A stretch of DNA of 64,000 nt, from the IMG/VR virus record IMGVR_UViG_3300029267_001596, positions 1 to 64,000 of that record, one strand, 5' to 3'. The DNA comes from a virus. Below, piece by piece: positions 7,898 to 14,961 of this stretch. A program made the translations under genes and the position numbers. The notes under the pieces were generated by a model, which worked only from the letters and a program-made list of their open reading frames with translations, did no database searches and was not told where the DNA came from. The stretch's first letter is position 1. Each line of letters begins with the position of its first letter.

Positions 7898-8800
7898 TCA
7901 CCTCTCCGTTCGCTCGAACTCATAGACGGCGATCCAGGGATTGCCGACGACGTACCACGGTTTGCCTCGATGCTCCCGGGTCTCACGAACCGACTCCCAC
8001 GGGTAGGAGACAAAACACGCCTCTTTGGCCCAGGTGTACGGGTTGTGCGTGCTCGGCTTCGGTTTGGAATTCAGCGAGTCCCAGAGGTAGGCGAATATCT
8101 CGCGATTACCTGCGGTCCGCGTGTCGGCTACGGGCGTGCCGTATCGCTCGTATATCTCTTCCCTTCGCTGGTTCCACGCATCATCATGCACCTTGCGAAT
8201 AATGGCGTCCGTCTCGATGCCTTCGGCCTCAGCGTCCGCTTCGCTGATATCCTGCACGTGCTCGACGCGCACACCCTTGACCCGGCGACGGATGCGGGCC
8301 GCCCACTTGGGCATGTGGATCGCGGGTATGCACCGCTCAGTCAGGTTGTCGTCTGAATCAACATATTCCTGGATGCCATCTGTTGCGGGGTAGCCGACCG
8401 CGTACCCTTCGCCCGTGTTCCAATCCGCGTCCCAGTATCCTACGCCCTCTGCATACAAGGGCTGAATCTTCTCCCGCACCCACAATTCGTCCTCGTTTCG
8501 GTACGGCAGGCAGTACCCCAACTGCCCATCGGCCGAACACGGACCCCAGCCGATGACTACCGGCTCGCCCCGCCGCATCACGAACTCGCCGTTCACCATC
8601 TTGTGGATGTCGCCGAAGTGGTCCGGGCTCCACCATCCCGGCGGCTGGGGCTTGAGGTGGCACCTTCTCGTCTGCGTCTTGCGAAACTCCGTAGACCCAC
8701 ACCGCTCGCACGGGAACGGAACGGACATCTCGCCGCACTTGGCGCACGTGATGGTCGCTCGGACCATGGGCGTGCTGAATAGGATCGGCTTCTCACTCAT
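7898..8800 (-). CDS. ASCH-like phage protein with N-terminal zinc ribbon
   Basis: 300 residues from the ATG at 8798-8800 (GAGGA before it). It opens with KPILFSTPMVRA, carries an inserted ribbon CAKCG...CERCG, then KTQTRR, and LWVRE...MPKWAARIRRRVKGVRVEHVQDI is the pattern of a large ASCH-superfamily phage group (also called morphogenetic proteins in some phages). ASCH domains are RNA-binding PUA-like folds. Its role is unknown. The quoted segments are separate motifs along the chain. It overlaps its upstream neighbour by 8 bp. Confidence 0.8.
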   Translation of the reverse strand: MSEKPILFSTPMVRATITCAKCGEMSVPFPCERCGSTEFRKTQTRRCHLKPQPPGWWSPDHFGDIHKMVNGEFVMRRGEPVVIGWGPCSADGQLGYCLPYRNEDELWVREKIQPLYAEGVGYWDADWNTGEGYAVGYPATDGIQEYVDSDDNLTERCIPAIHMPKWAARIRRRVKGVRVEHVQDISEADAEAEGIETDAIIRKVHDDAWNQRREEIYERYGTPVADTRTAGNREIFAYLWDSLNSKPKPSTHNPYTWAKEACFVSYPWESVRETREHRGKPWYVVGNPWIAVYEFERTER

Positions 8801-9059
8801 CGTGTTCCTCAATCATCTCAACCGCTGTCGCCAGGATCATGGCAGTCATCATTCCGTTGCCGTGGGGTTCTCTCTCGGCTATCTCTTTCAGGCAGCGATG
8901 GGTAGCCTCCATCACTGTGAGATCGTGGCACTCCATCACCCCCTCGATGACCTTGCGGGTCCTTGCCACTCGGGCCTTATACACTTCGCCCAGAAGCTGC
9001 TTCATCAGCTTCCGGCCCTCGTACATCTTGGCCGCGATCTCGATTGCCTGTTCACTCAT
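8793..9059 (-). CDS. hypothetical helical protein
   Basis: 88 residues; the second ATG (9057-9059) is preferred because AGGA lies 8 nt before it, while the ATG at 9065 is only 3 nt away. Predominantly helical with basic patches (RKLMKQLLGEVYKARVARTR). No family recognised. An intrinsic-terminator hairpin lies just upstream. Confidence 0.65.
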   Translation of the reverse strand: MSEQAIEIAAKMYEGRKLMKQLLGEVYKARVARTRKVIEGVMECHDLTVMEATHRCLKEIAEREPHGNGMMTAMILATAVEMIEEHDE

Positions 9060-9071
9060 ACTCATGTCCTG

Positions 9072-9098
9072 AAAACGGGGCCGGGCTGGCCGGCCCCG
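9072..9098 (-). terminator. intrinsic terminator hairpin
   Basis: CGGGGCCGG and its exact complement CCGGCCCCG are separated by 5 nt and, read on the minus strand, followed by GTTTTC. This is a compact GC-rich stem with a short T run, suited to stopping leftward transcription after the Rrf2-ACP cluster and before the gene ending at 8793. Read-through is possible. Confidence 0.6.
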
Positions 9099-9125
9099 CG
9101 ACCTGTGCTGTATTGCACCAAAACC

Positions 9126-9338
9126 TCAGTTGTCTTGTTGGGTGTGCTCTGCCCCGGGCGGCGCTCGGCATCTGGGTCGGGTGCCCGGTCCTGTCGTTTG
9201 CGAACAGTCGTTTGGGGGCCGTCTTGGCGCTCGCCAGTACTGCCCATGCCAGCCATCGGCATCACGGCACAGTAACAGCCCCAGGGCGATGAACGCCCGG
9301 TGCCAATTTGAAGCTGTCCCGGCGCGGCATCTACTCAT
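9126..9338 (-). CDS. possible small protein
   Basis: 70-residue frame whose ATG overlaps the Rrf2-ACP stop as ATGA. The first third has a hydrophobic stretch (AFIALGLLLCRDADGW); the rest is Pro/Arg-rich and low in coding character. It could be a real coupled gene or chance. Nothing recognisable. Confidence 0.35.
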   Translation of the reverse strand: MSRCRAGTASNWHRAFIALGLLLCRDADGWHGQYWRAPRRPPNDCSQTTGPGTRPRCRAPPGAEHTQQDN

Positions 9339-9970
9339 GACTTGATCCTCTCCACCAGATCGATCAGTTCGCCCAGCGTCTTGACCTTCTCGGCGTCTTG
9401 GTCCTGGATGGCGATATCGAACGCCTCTTCGCACTTCATCAGGACCTCCACGGCGTCGAGTGAGTCGGCGCGGAAGGCGTCGTACAGATCGTCATTGCGG
9501 TCAAGCTCCTCCAGGTCCGCGCCGGTGGTGTCGAATTGGTCAGCGAGGATCTCGAGTATCTTATCTTCAGTCGTCACGGCGTCACCTCCTGGGCCGAGAA
9601 GGCTGTCGAGTAGGGTCAGATCAACGATGCACCAGCCCAAGATCTCCCGGGTGGTTTTGACTAGCGCCTCCTTGAGTACAGCGACCTCGTTCGAGTCGCC
9701 CGGGGTCAACGGAAACACGTCCCCGTCTACCGAGCGAAGCACATCGATGACCTGGATCTGATCCGCCGGCCGGGCCAGCAGGTAGCCGCCCTTCGAACCG
9801 CGGATCGCACGAACCAGACCGGCCTTCTTCAAGTCGGACACGATGACATCGGCGTACTTGGCGCTGATGCCCGCCCCTTCGGCCAGCTTGGCCAGGGAAA
9901 GGTGTCCCTGGGCGCCGTGCAGCTTCACCAGTAGATCGATCGCGTGGGTTACTCGGGTGGGTAGTTGCAT
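9335..9970 (-). CDS. Rrf2-type regulator fused to acyl carrier protein
   Basis: 211 residues. Residues 1-85 are an Rrf2 winged helix (ITHAIDLLVKLHG-like start, SAKYADVIVSDLKKAGLV, and the Rrf2 signature GSKGGYLLARP). Only one Cys follows, so the three-Cys iron-sulphur site of IscR/NsrR is absent. Residues ~132-211 are a full acyl carrier protein: ADSLDAVEV places the phosphopantetheine Ser at 170, followed by EEAFDIAI and a final helix. An AGGAGGTGAC site at 9581-9590 stands 7 nt before an in-frame GTG (9575-9577), which would yield a free 80-residue ACP. Strong ribosome site AGGAGA before the main ATG. Regulator of transcription plus acyl carrier in one gene is highly unusual. Confidence 0.85.
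   Translation of the reverse strand: MQLPTRVTHAIDLLVKLHGAQGHLSLAKLAEGAGISAKYADVIVSDLKKAGLVRAIRGSKGGYLLARPADQIQVIDVLRSVDGDVFPLTPGDSNEVAVLKEALVKTTREILGWCIVDLTLLDSLLGPGGDAVTTEDKILEILADQFDTTGADLEELDRNDDLYDAFRADSLDAVEVLMKCEEAFDIAIQDQDAEKVKTLGELIDLVERIKS
9575..9590 (-). promoter_or_regulatory. internal ribosome-binding site and GTG start for free acyl carrier protein
   Basis: AGGAGGTGAC exactly matches the anti-Shine-Dalgarno, with 7 nt to an in-frame GTG coding residue 132 of the fusion. The product from here would be 80 residues, the standard ACP length. Seen directly; use in vivo is inferred. Confidence 0.6.
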
Positions 9971-9996
9971 GATCTATCTCCTTCCTGAGTGAGGAC

Positions 9997-10878
9997 CTAA
10001 GAGAACAGTTCGTCCCGGTGCTCTGACGTGTCGTGATTGGTCAAGAGAACTTCGATCGCTTTCGTCTTGTTCTCGCCCCGCTTGTTCTGATGGGACATCG
10101 CCTTGGCGACCGTCTTGTAGTGCTTGGTCCAGGTCGGGTACAGTTCGTCCAGTCTGTCGTGTTGGTAGTAGCTCAATACAACCCGAGTCTCTTTGAACCG
10201 GCCCAGCAGCTCCGCCAGTCGTTCGTGGTCCTCGTCAGTGAAGTCGTGCAGGTACTTGGCGCTCTTCTCGAAGTAGGGCGGATCGCAGTAGATGGCCGTC
10301 CCGGCCTTGTCCTCGATCTTCTCGCCCACCTCGAAGACATCGCGGCGCAGGACCGTGACGTTCAGCAGGCGTTGATGCCACCATGGGATACTCTCGATAA
10401 CGCCCTTCCACCGCTTGGCCGCGTGGCCGCCGTTGGACGTGTATCGAACACAGAAGCCGGAGTTGTAACAGGCTGTGCCAGCCGCACCGTTGCGGCCCTG
10501 CCAGGAGCACAGGAGGTAGTCGTACGCCCGGTCAAGGTCGGGTCCGTCCAACTCGACCTGGCGGGCCTCCACGAGTCGGTTTCTGGCCTCTTGATGCAAC
10601 TGATCGGACATCAGCGTCCGTGCCGTCCTGGCGTAGAGTTTCAAGGCCAGTTCTTCGACCTGCAGGACCTTCGCGAGGTTGGTCACGTCGGCGTGCAGAT
10701 CTACGACGGTTTCCATCACGCACGGCTTCTTCGCAAACGTCACAGCCATTGAACCGCAAAACAGCTCCCAATACACTCGGTGCAGGCCCAGCAACGTGAT
10801 CGCCACCGGGGCCAGGTTGCGCTTGCTCCCCAACCAGGGCGCCGCCGCTTTGTTCTTCATCCCGGAATCCGTTCCCAT
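9997..10878 (-). CDS. dam-like: D12-class DNA N6-adenine methyltransferase
   Basis: 293 residues from the ATG at 10876-10878 (AGGA 6 nt upstream); an open extension of 15 residues exists. PWLGSKR (14-20) is the motif-X site, FCGSM (40-44) the SAM-binding motif I, DPPY (199-202) the catalytic motif IV. Order X-I-IV is the Dam/DpnM (alpha, D12) arrangement. It methylates adenine N6, target GATC in many relatives but not provable here. It is one of at least three DNA methyltransferases in the window and probably protects phage DNA. Confidence 0.9.
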   Translation of the reverse strand: MGTDSGMKNKAAAPWLGSKRNLAPVAITLLGLHRVYWELFCGSMAVTFAKKPCVMETVVDLHADVTNLAKVLQVEELALKLYARTARTLMSDQLHQEARNRLVEARQVELDGPDLDRAYDYLLCSWQGRNGAAGTACYNSGFCVRYTSNGGHAAKRWKGVIESIPWWHQRLLNVTVLRRDVFEVGEKIEDKAGTAIYCDPPYFEKSAKYLHDFTDEDHERLAELLGRFKETRVVLSYYQHDRLDELYPTWTKHYKTVAKAMSHQNKRGENKTKAIEVLLTNHDTSEHRDELFS

Positions 10879-10951
10879 TGCTCGTCCTGAACTCCTTTCT
10901 CCCAGGGGCGGCCGCCCTGTCACGGCCGCCCCGGAAATAGGGTGATGGGGG

Positions 10952-12136
10952 TTAGGCCGCCGATTGAGCTGGTGTCAGTTCGCCAAGGCAGGAACACTTG
11001 CCGCTCTCAGGCCAGTGGTCGTACGGTTTGCTGCAACGACGGCAGATGTATGCCGTAGGAGATTCCTTAGCCAACGCAGCGTCCAGGGCGGCGTCGTCGT
11101 CCATCGGCCCACCGACCTGGCTGGTCGCATCGGCCAATTGGCCATGCACTTCCTTGGCCTTCTTGAGTGTCACATGCACGGCCTTGTCGGACAATTGGGC
11201 TATTGACTTGCCGGGTATAACCCTCTGGTCGCGGCCAGGGAACGTGCTGAGCTTGATGCAGATCCCGTCCGGCGTATCCCCGCTGTCGGATCGCACCAGT
11301 GCAAAGGTCTTGTAGTCCTCCGATGCCGCTGTCATGCCCGCGTTGGCGATATCGACGCAGAGACGCATCAGCTCTTCCCTTGCGTCGCCCGGCTGTCGGG
11401 GTGCGGTCTGGGCCTGCGTCCCGTTCTGGTCCGACCGGCGCCTGGGCTGTTGGACTGTCGGCTGTGCCCCGTTCCCGTTGGTGGTGCTGCGGGTCTTGTC
11501 GGTAGAGGCCAGATCATCGTCGTCGATGTCCTGGGTAAAGATGTCACTGGCAGCCGTCGCCGTCAGGGTTGCATCGACGTTCGCCCTCTTCTTGGCCATC
11601 TTGAGCACGGTATTGTAGTAGTCGGCCGGGTTGTCATGTTCGATGCGCTCGGAGATCGTCCACGCGTTGTTCTTCTTGCGGGGATGAAACTGCGGACCAC
11701 CCAATATCTTCGGGTCTCGCGTTTCCCAATAGTCCTGGGGCACCGGCCGGCCGGTGTCTTCGCTGCGGAACCGATACTTGGCTTCCATCGTCGAACAACT
11801 GCCCACGCCCGAGCCGACGAACGCACCTGTGTTGATGTTGCACAGATCGCACGTGACGATGTACTCGCGGTGCCCACCTTCGAAGTCCAGTCGTTCGATC
11901 GCAAAGCGCGGGGCCAGTCGAAACGTAAACGCCAACTTCTCAGCCCCCGGCTTGAGTAGACTGGGTTTGTCGCCGCAGCCGGGGATCTGGCCGTAGTGTT
12001 CACCGGCCTTCATGACATGCTTCATGACCTGCTGAACCTTTGCCACCTGGCTCAGTACCGTCTTTACACTCATCTCGTCGGATTGCTGCTGAATAGCGCT
12101 CGATTCTTGCGTTTGCGGTGCTAGTTCCGTGTTCAT
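10952..12136 (-). CDS. conserved phage protein of the recombination module
   Basis: 394 residues. Residues ~35-210 carry a well conserved phage pattern: AGEHYGQIPGCGDKPSLLKP, EKLAFTFRL, YYNTVLKMAKKRANVDA, TATAASDIFTQD. I know this pattern from many phages beside recombinases and RecB-like nucleases, where it behaves like a single-strand-annealing or recombination accessory protein, but no function is proven. A Gln/Pro-rich linker (about 220-260) leads to a C-terminal part ending in a zinc ribbon CRRC...CSC. It overlaps the upstream gene as ATGA. Confidence 0.7.
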   Translation of the reverse strand: MNTELAPQTQESSAIQQQSDEMSVKTVLSQVAKVQQVMKHVMKAGEHYGQIPGCGDKPSLLKPGAEKLAFTFRLAPRFAIERLDFEGGHREYIVTCDLCNINTGAFVGSGVGSCSTMEAKYRFRSEDTGRPVPQDYWETRDPKILGGPQFHPRKKNNAWTISERIEHDNPADYYNTVLKMAKKRANVDATLTATAASDIFTQDIDDDDLASTDKTRSTTNGNGAQPTVQQPRRRSDQNGTQAQTAPRQPGDAREELMRLCVDIANAGMTAASEDYKTFALVRSDSGDTPDGICIKLSTFPGRDQRVIPGKSIAQLSDKAVHVTLKKAKEVHGQLADATSQVGGPMDDDAALDAALAKESPTAYICRRCSKPYDHWPESGKCSCLGELTPAQSAA

Positions 12137-12846
12137 ATCGCTCTCCTTGTGGCCGTATTGACGGCCACGCTCGTCTCAGTGACGGCCTTGCAGCCGGGGA
12201 TATTGAAGGTCTGACGCATGGCCCGCGCCATGCCATTGAGGGCCACCATGTTCGGCTGCACCAGTTCAGTTGAAGCCTGTCCGTTGGCCACGGCCCGACA
12301 TAGGGCCTTGATGTCCACGACCTCCGCCTTCCATCGCTTCTGCGTAGAGACGCCAGTGGCCTTCGCATAGACGGGCTTGGCGACGATCGCTGGTCGCACG
12401 ACAGGAGTTGTGAGGATCTCGTCGACCGTCTCTTCGGTCGCTCCGTTCTCTTCAGCCTCCTGAGCCAGGGCCAGTCGAGCTTCTTCGTCCGCCTTGTGTT
12501 GGGCCTCCTCCAGTTGCCTCTGTTTCTCCTGCTGTAGCCGCTCCTGTTCGCGGTCCCAGTTGCCGATAGCAGTCTTGATGATCTGCTCGGCCTGTGCGAT
12601 CGGGTCGAGCAGCTTCTTCTCGGCCGCCACGGCAGCCTTGTGGGCCTTGTGCGCGGCGTCTTTGATCGGCTTGTGATGGGCCTGGATCTCCTTGCGCAGA
12701 CCCACGATGTCGCCCAGGAACGACGCGGCTGTGTTGTACGTCTCCTGGTCGGTGATTGTGATAGCCTTGGCCCGATCCGGCCACGCCAGGGCGACTTGTT
12801 CCATCTGTTCGACCTCCGTTGTCTCTACGGGTGCGTTAGCTTCCAT
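12133..12846 (-). CDS. coiled-coil phage protein
   Basis: 237 residues. The first half has the motif AITITDQETYNTAASFLGD, then a long Lys/Ala/Glu coiled coil (about 50-140), and a C-terminal basic domain (QKRWKAEVVDIKALCRAV). This architecture is common in phages next to recombination genes; function unknown. It is coupled to the next gene by ATGA and has GGAGGACGCATT before its ATG, a leader shared with two other genes. Confidence 0.75.
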   Translation of the reverse strand: MEANAPVETTEVEQMEQVALAWPDRAKAITITDQETYNTAASFLGDIVGLRKEIQAHHKPIKDAAHKAHKAAVAAEKKLLDPIAQAEQIIKTAIGNWDREQERLQQEKQRQLEEAQHKADEEARLALAQEAEENGATEETVDEILTTPVVRPAIVAKPVYAKATGVSTQKRWKAEVVDIKALCRAVANGQASTELVQPNMVALNGMARAMRQTFNIPGCKAVTETSVAVNTATRRAI

Positions 12847-13387
12847 AATGCGTCCTCCACTCAGTAACGGTTAATGCGGCGTTGAAGACGCCCAGGTCGC
12901 GCGCGAACTCCTCACGGGGAAACTCCCGGACCTGATACGTCGCGTCCTTCTTCAGGTACAACCCGAACCGGCGATACGAGTAGGGATCGGGCAACATGTT
13001 GACGTATGCAGCCGTCTGGATCGCGTGCCACGGGAAATGACAGCCGCTCTTGATGTCCCACAACTGCCTGGGCCGGGCCTGCAGAATGCGGTCGGGCGTG
13101 CCCCGATAGCGGCCCAGCGGGTCCTGCTGCGGGCACTCGATCCACTCCCACTGAACGGCCCCGTGATCAGCCTGAAACTTGCAGTACGCCTCAAGGTAGG
13201 GCGCAATGACCGGATCGACCGACGCCTCATCCAGATCGCCCTCGTCGTGGTAGTGACAGGCGGCATGCACGGCCGTGCCCCGATCGCGTACGGCCTGCGT
13301 GAACCACCGCGTGTCGACAATCCCCGCATCCTTGAGGACCTCGGTGACGCGCGGCAGGTTGGTGTTGACGGTTCCTTCGGGGGTCAT
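12836..13387 (-). CDS. PD-(D/E)XK nuclease, RecB/Cas4-like
   Basis: 183 residues. GTPDRI (96-101) supplies the first acidic motif, LWDIKSG (109-115) the (D/E)xK motif, and QTAAY (124-128) the conserved QxxxY helix seen in RecB/Cas4-type exonucleases. The N-terminus (VRDRGTAVHAACHYHD) matches the usual RGTxVH helix. It probably degrades DNA ends for recombination with the annealing-type protein encoded downstream. No Cys cluster, so not an iron-sulphur Cas4. It is coupled to a 29-codon gene upstream. Confidence 0.85.
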   Translation of the reverse strand: MTPEGTVNTNLPRVTEVLKDAGIVDTRWFTQAVRDRGTAVHAACHYHDEGDLDEASVDPVIAPYLEAYCKFQADHGAVQWEWIECPQQDPLGRYRGTPDRILQARPRQLWDIKSGCHFPWHAIQTAAYVNMLPDPYSYRRFGLYLKKDATYQVREFPREEFARDLGVFNAALTVTEWRTHYGS

Positions 13388-13473
13388 TCGGCCACCTCCT
13401 GGCCGTAGCCGTCGAACATCGTTGGCATCCAGAGGGCCTTGAATCCGGCCCAGATTGCGGTTAGGAGTCGCAT
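13384..13473 (-). CDS. 29-residue micro-protein
   Basis: A short frame (MRLLTAIWAGFKALWMP start) with an excellent ribosome site, GGAGG 6 nt before the ATG at 13471-13473, and an ATGA overlap with the nuclease gene. The sequence is hydrophobic with Trp and Phe, like a membrane peptide. It may act as a leader peptide that couples translation of the nuclease, or be a small membrane protein. Confidence 0.5.
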   Translation of the reverse strand: MRLLTAIWAGFKALWMPTMFDGYGQEVAE

Positions 13474-13652
13474 GGGGTTACCTCCAAGGGCGTATTCGCC
13501 GCGCCCAGGGCGGGCTCACGTGGTCCCTCTTCAAGTTCCTCCTGCCCGCCACACCTGACCAGTTGCGCCCGGAGAATGGCCTCGCCCTCGCACAGCAGGC
13601 AGTGTTGCACCATCGTTCCGCCGTTGATAACGTTGGCGATGTGCTGGTACAT
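13461..13652 (-). CDS. hypothetical small protein with one CxxC
   Basis: 63 residues from the ATG at 13650-13652, coupled to the upstream stop (TGATG). Contains HCLLCEGEAILRAQLVRCGG, a Cys pair plus a third Cys, so a partial zinc knuckle. No family recognised. Confidence 0.6.
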   Translation of the reverse strand: MYQHIANVINGGTMVQHCLLCEGEAILRAQLVRCGGQEELEEGPREPALGAANTPLEVTPCDS

Positions 13653-13966
13653 CAGGAGGCCTCCTCTAAGGCCGCGTCGGATAACTTGGCCTCTACGGCC
13701 TCGCAGTATCCCGCCTGCCGGGTCCGCCCCGTCAACTCCACGACCCCCGCCTCCACCAGGGCCTCGGGAATGCCCTCGTTCTCTGACCAGCCCTTGAGCC
13801 AGACGCACCCTTCGTCGGCTGGAATCTCGAGATTGACCGTCGCCACGTACAGCCGTTCGCTTGTCGTGGGGTCGTCGCCGATGATCGCGGCCCCGCCGTC
13901 CTGATAGCAGGGAAAGCTCAGCGCAACCCGGCCCTTGGTGTACTTCGTAGTCACGTCGATCAGCAT
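13652..13966 (-). CDS. conserved phage hypothetical protein
   Basis: 104 residues beginning MLIDVTTKYTKGRVALSFPC. The motif SERLYVATVNLEIPADEGCV and VWLKGWSENEGIPEAL are strongly patterned and recall a conserved phage protein of the recombination region; I know no function. The gene overlaps both neighbours at stop/start. Confidence 0.7.
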   Translation of the reverse strand: MLIDVTTKYTKGRVALSFPCYQDGGAAIIGDDPTTSERLYVATVNLEIPADEGCVWLKGWSENEGIPEALVEAGVVELTGRTRQAGYCEAVEAKLSDAALEEAS

Positions 13967-14373
13967 CAGCCCACCTTTCTCTGCTCTGTTACGTCGGGGA
14001 GTAGGCGGTCCACTGTGACGTCAAGGACGCAGTCCCTCGCTCCGTCGTCCTGCTGTGGCTCGACCGGGAAGGCGTCCAGGATCGCCCGGTACTTGCGCCG
14101 CCATCGTTCGCGGGCGACCTCGGGGTCTCGTTTCCGGTACGCCGCCTCGCCCATCATCGCGTCACGGACTATCATCGCCCGGACTTCATAACAGAGGTAG
14201 CAGAACTCCTGCTTGTTCGCAGGCACGAGACTCGGGTAGATCCTCTCCACATGCTCGTCGATAGGGTCCCGGCGCGTGGCAATGCAGGATTTGTGAACTC
14301 TTTTTTGACAGAACTCGCAGGCCGCTGTCTCCTGGCCTTCAATAATGTCCTCGTTGCATGTTGGGCATGTCAT
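13966..14373 (-). CDS. RING/PHD-like Cys-rich protein
   Basis: 135 residues. CPTC, CEFC, HKSC and CYLC give four metal-ligand pairs in ~70 residues, spaced like a cross-brace zinc finger (first 60 residues: CPTCNEDI...CEFCQKRVHKSC). The rest is a charged helix (RDPEVARERWRRKYRAILDAF). Cross-brace fingers mediate protein binding; in phages of this type the role is unknown. First gene of the leftward unit that begins left of the tRNA. Confidence 0.7.
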   Translation of the reverse strand: MTCPTCNEDIIEGQETAACEFCQKRVHKSCIATRRDPIDEHVERIYPSLVPANKQEFCYLCYEVRAMIVRDAMMGEAAYRKRDPEVARERWRRKYRAILDAFPVEPQQDDGARDCVLDVTVDRLLPDVTEQRKVG

Positions 14374-14433
14374 ATTTCACCTCGCTCAATCAGACCGGTC
14401 GCCCGGTCGGTTACATCAGAGGGAACACGAGGT

Positions 14434-14477
14434 CGCTCAAATGGGGTGACTGGCGTACGACCAGCCACCCCTGAGCG
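14434..14477. repeat. long perfect hairpin between tRNA and early genes
   Basis: CGCTCA and TGAGCG enclose GGGGTGACTGG and CCAGCCACCCC around a 7-nt loop (one G.U pair and a 3-nt bulge): 17 paired positions. No T run follows on either strand, so this looks like an RNA processing or protein-binding structure rather than a terminator. It lies about 45 nt downstream of the tRNA-Ser, so it may help mature its 3' end. The ~150 bp from 14374 to 14523 has no gene. Confidence 0.55.
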
Positions 14478-14523
14478 AAGGTGTAAAGGTGCGATTCGGA
14501 TCTCCGTAGCACAGATACGCGGG

Positions 14524-14637
14524 GAGCCCCAACGGGATTTGAACCCGGCAACGGATCTGGCCCACCAGACCAGGACGGTTGCCTACGTGACCTCCAGCTT
14601 TCCAGACTGGCGCTCTACCTTGCTGAGCTATGGGGCA
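14524..14637 (-). tRNA. tRNA-Ser (anticodon GGA) with oversized variable arm
   Basis: Acceptor GCCCCA/TGGGGC, T8-A9, D arm GCTC-AGCAAGGTA-GAGC with the G18G19 pair, anticodon arm CCAGT-CTGGAAA-GCTGG (anticodon GGA with A37A38, as in tRNA-Ser) and T arm CGGG-TTCAAAT-CCCG are all standard. Position 1-72 is T-T and CCA is not encoded. The variable region is about 45 nt against 14-20 nt normally, and folds into GGCAAC...GTTGCC with an inner TCTGG/CCAGA hairpin. All invariant bases are kept, so I think it is functional. It reads UCC/UCU codons. Confidence 0.8.
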
Positions 14638-14961
14638 ATCCCTACAACCTTTCGGAGGCCGTGTTCGGTACACCGTAATCGCGGTTGGTGACAAAGGTCG
14701 GTTCCCATCCATGGAGGGAGATGTTCCCCGACCTTCGGAGGAGTTGATCAAGATAAAGGGGAGTCGGCTGTTAAAAAGGGCCTATCGACCGTAAACGTCC
14801 ATTGGACGATTTACAGTGGTTGGTTTCCGAACTCCCCTGAACGACCAGGAATAACCGTACAGGCGACTGCCTACCAACGGGATATCACCGCCTTCCGGCA
14901 GTCGCCTTGTACAGCCCCTCTCCGGCCCGACGTCTAGGCCTACGGAGAGGCAATCGCACAT
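14638..14961. repeat. gene-free segment with nested inverted repeats, attP candidate
   Basis: No gene seen. Inverted repeats: AAGGTCGG 14694-14701 with CCGACCTT 14728-14735; GTAAACGTCC/GGACGATTTAC 14791-14814; GTACAGGCGACTGCC 14857-14871 with GGCAGTCGCCTTGTAC 14897-14912; CTCTCCG 14918-14924 with CGGAGAG 14943-14949. Lying between the integrase 3' end and a tRNA gene, this is where an attachment site with arm-binding repeats would be expected. The crossover core cannot be fixed without the host junction. Confidence 0.45.

Noticed and set aside
9062-9265. 67-codon minus-strand frame after the acyl carrier gene
   Set aside because: Pro/Arg/Gln-rich and spans the intrinsic terminator 9072-9098; no ribosome site.
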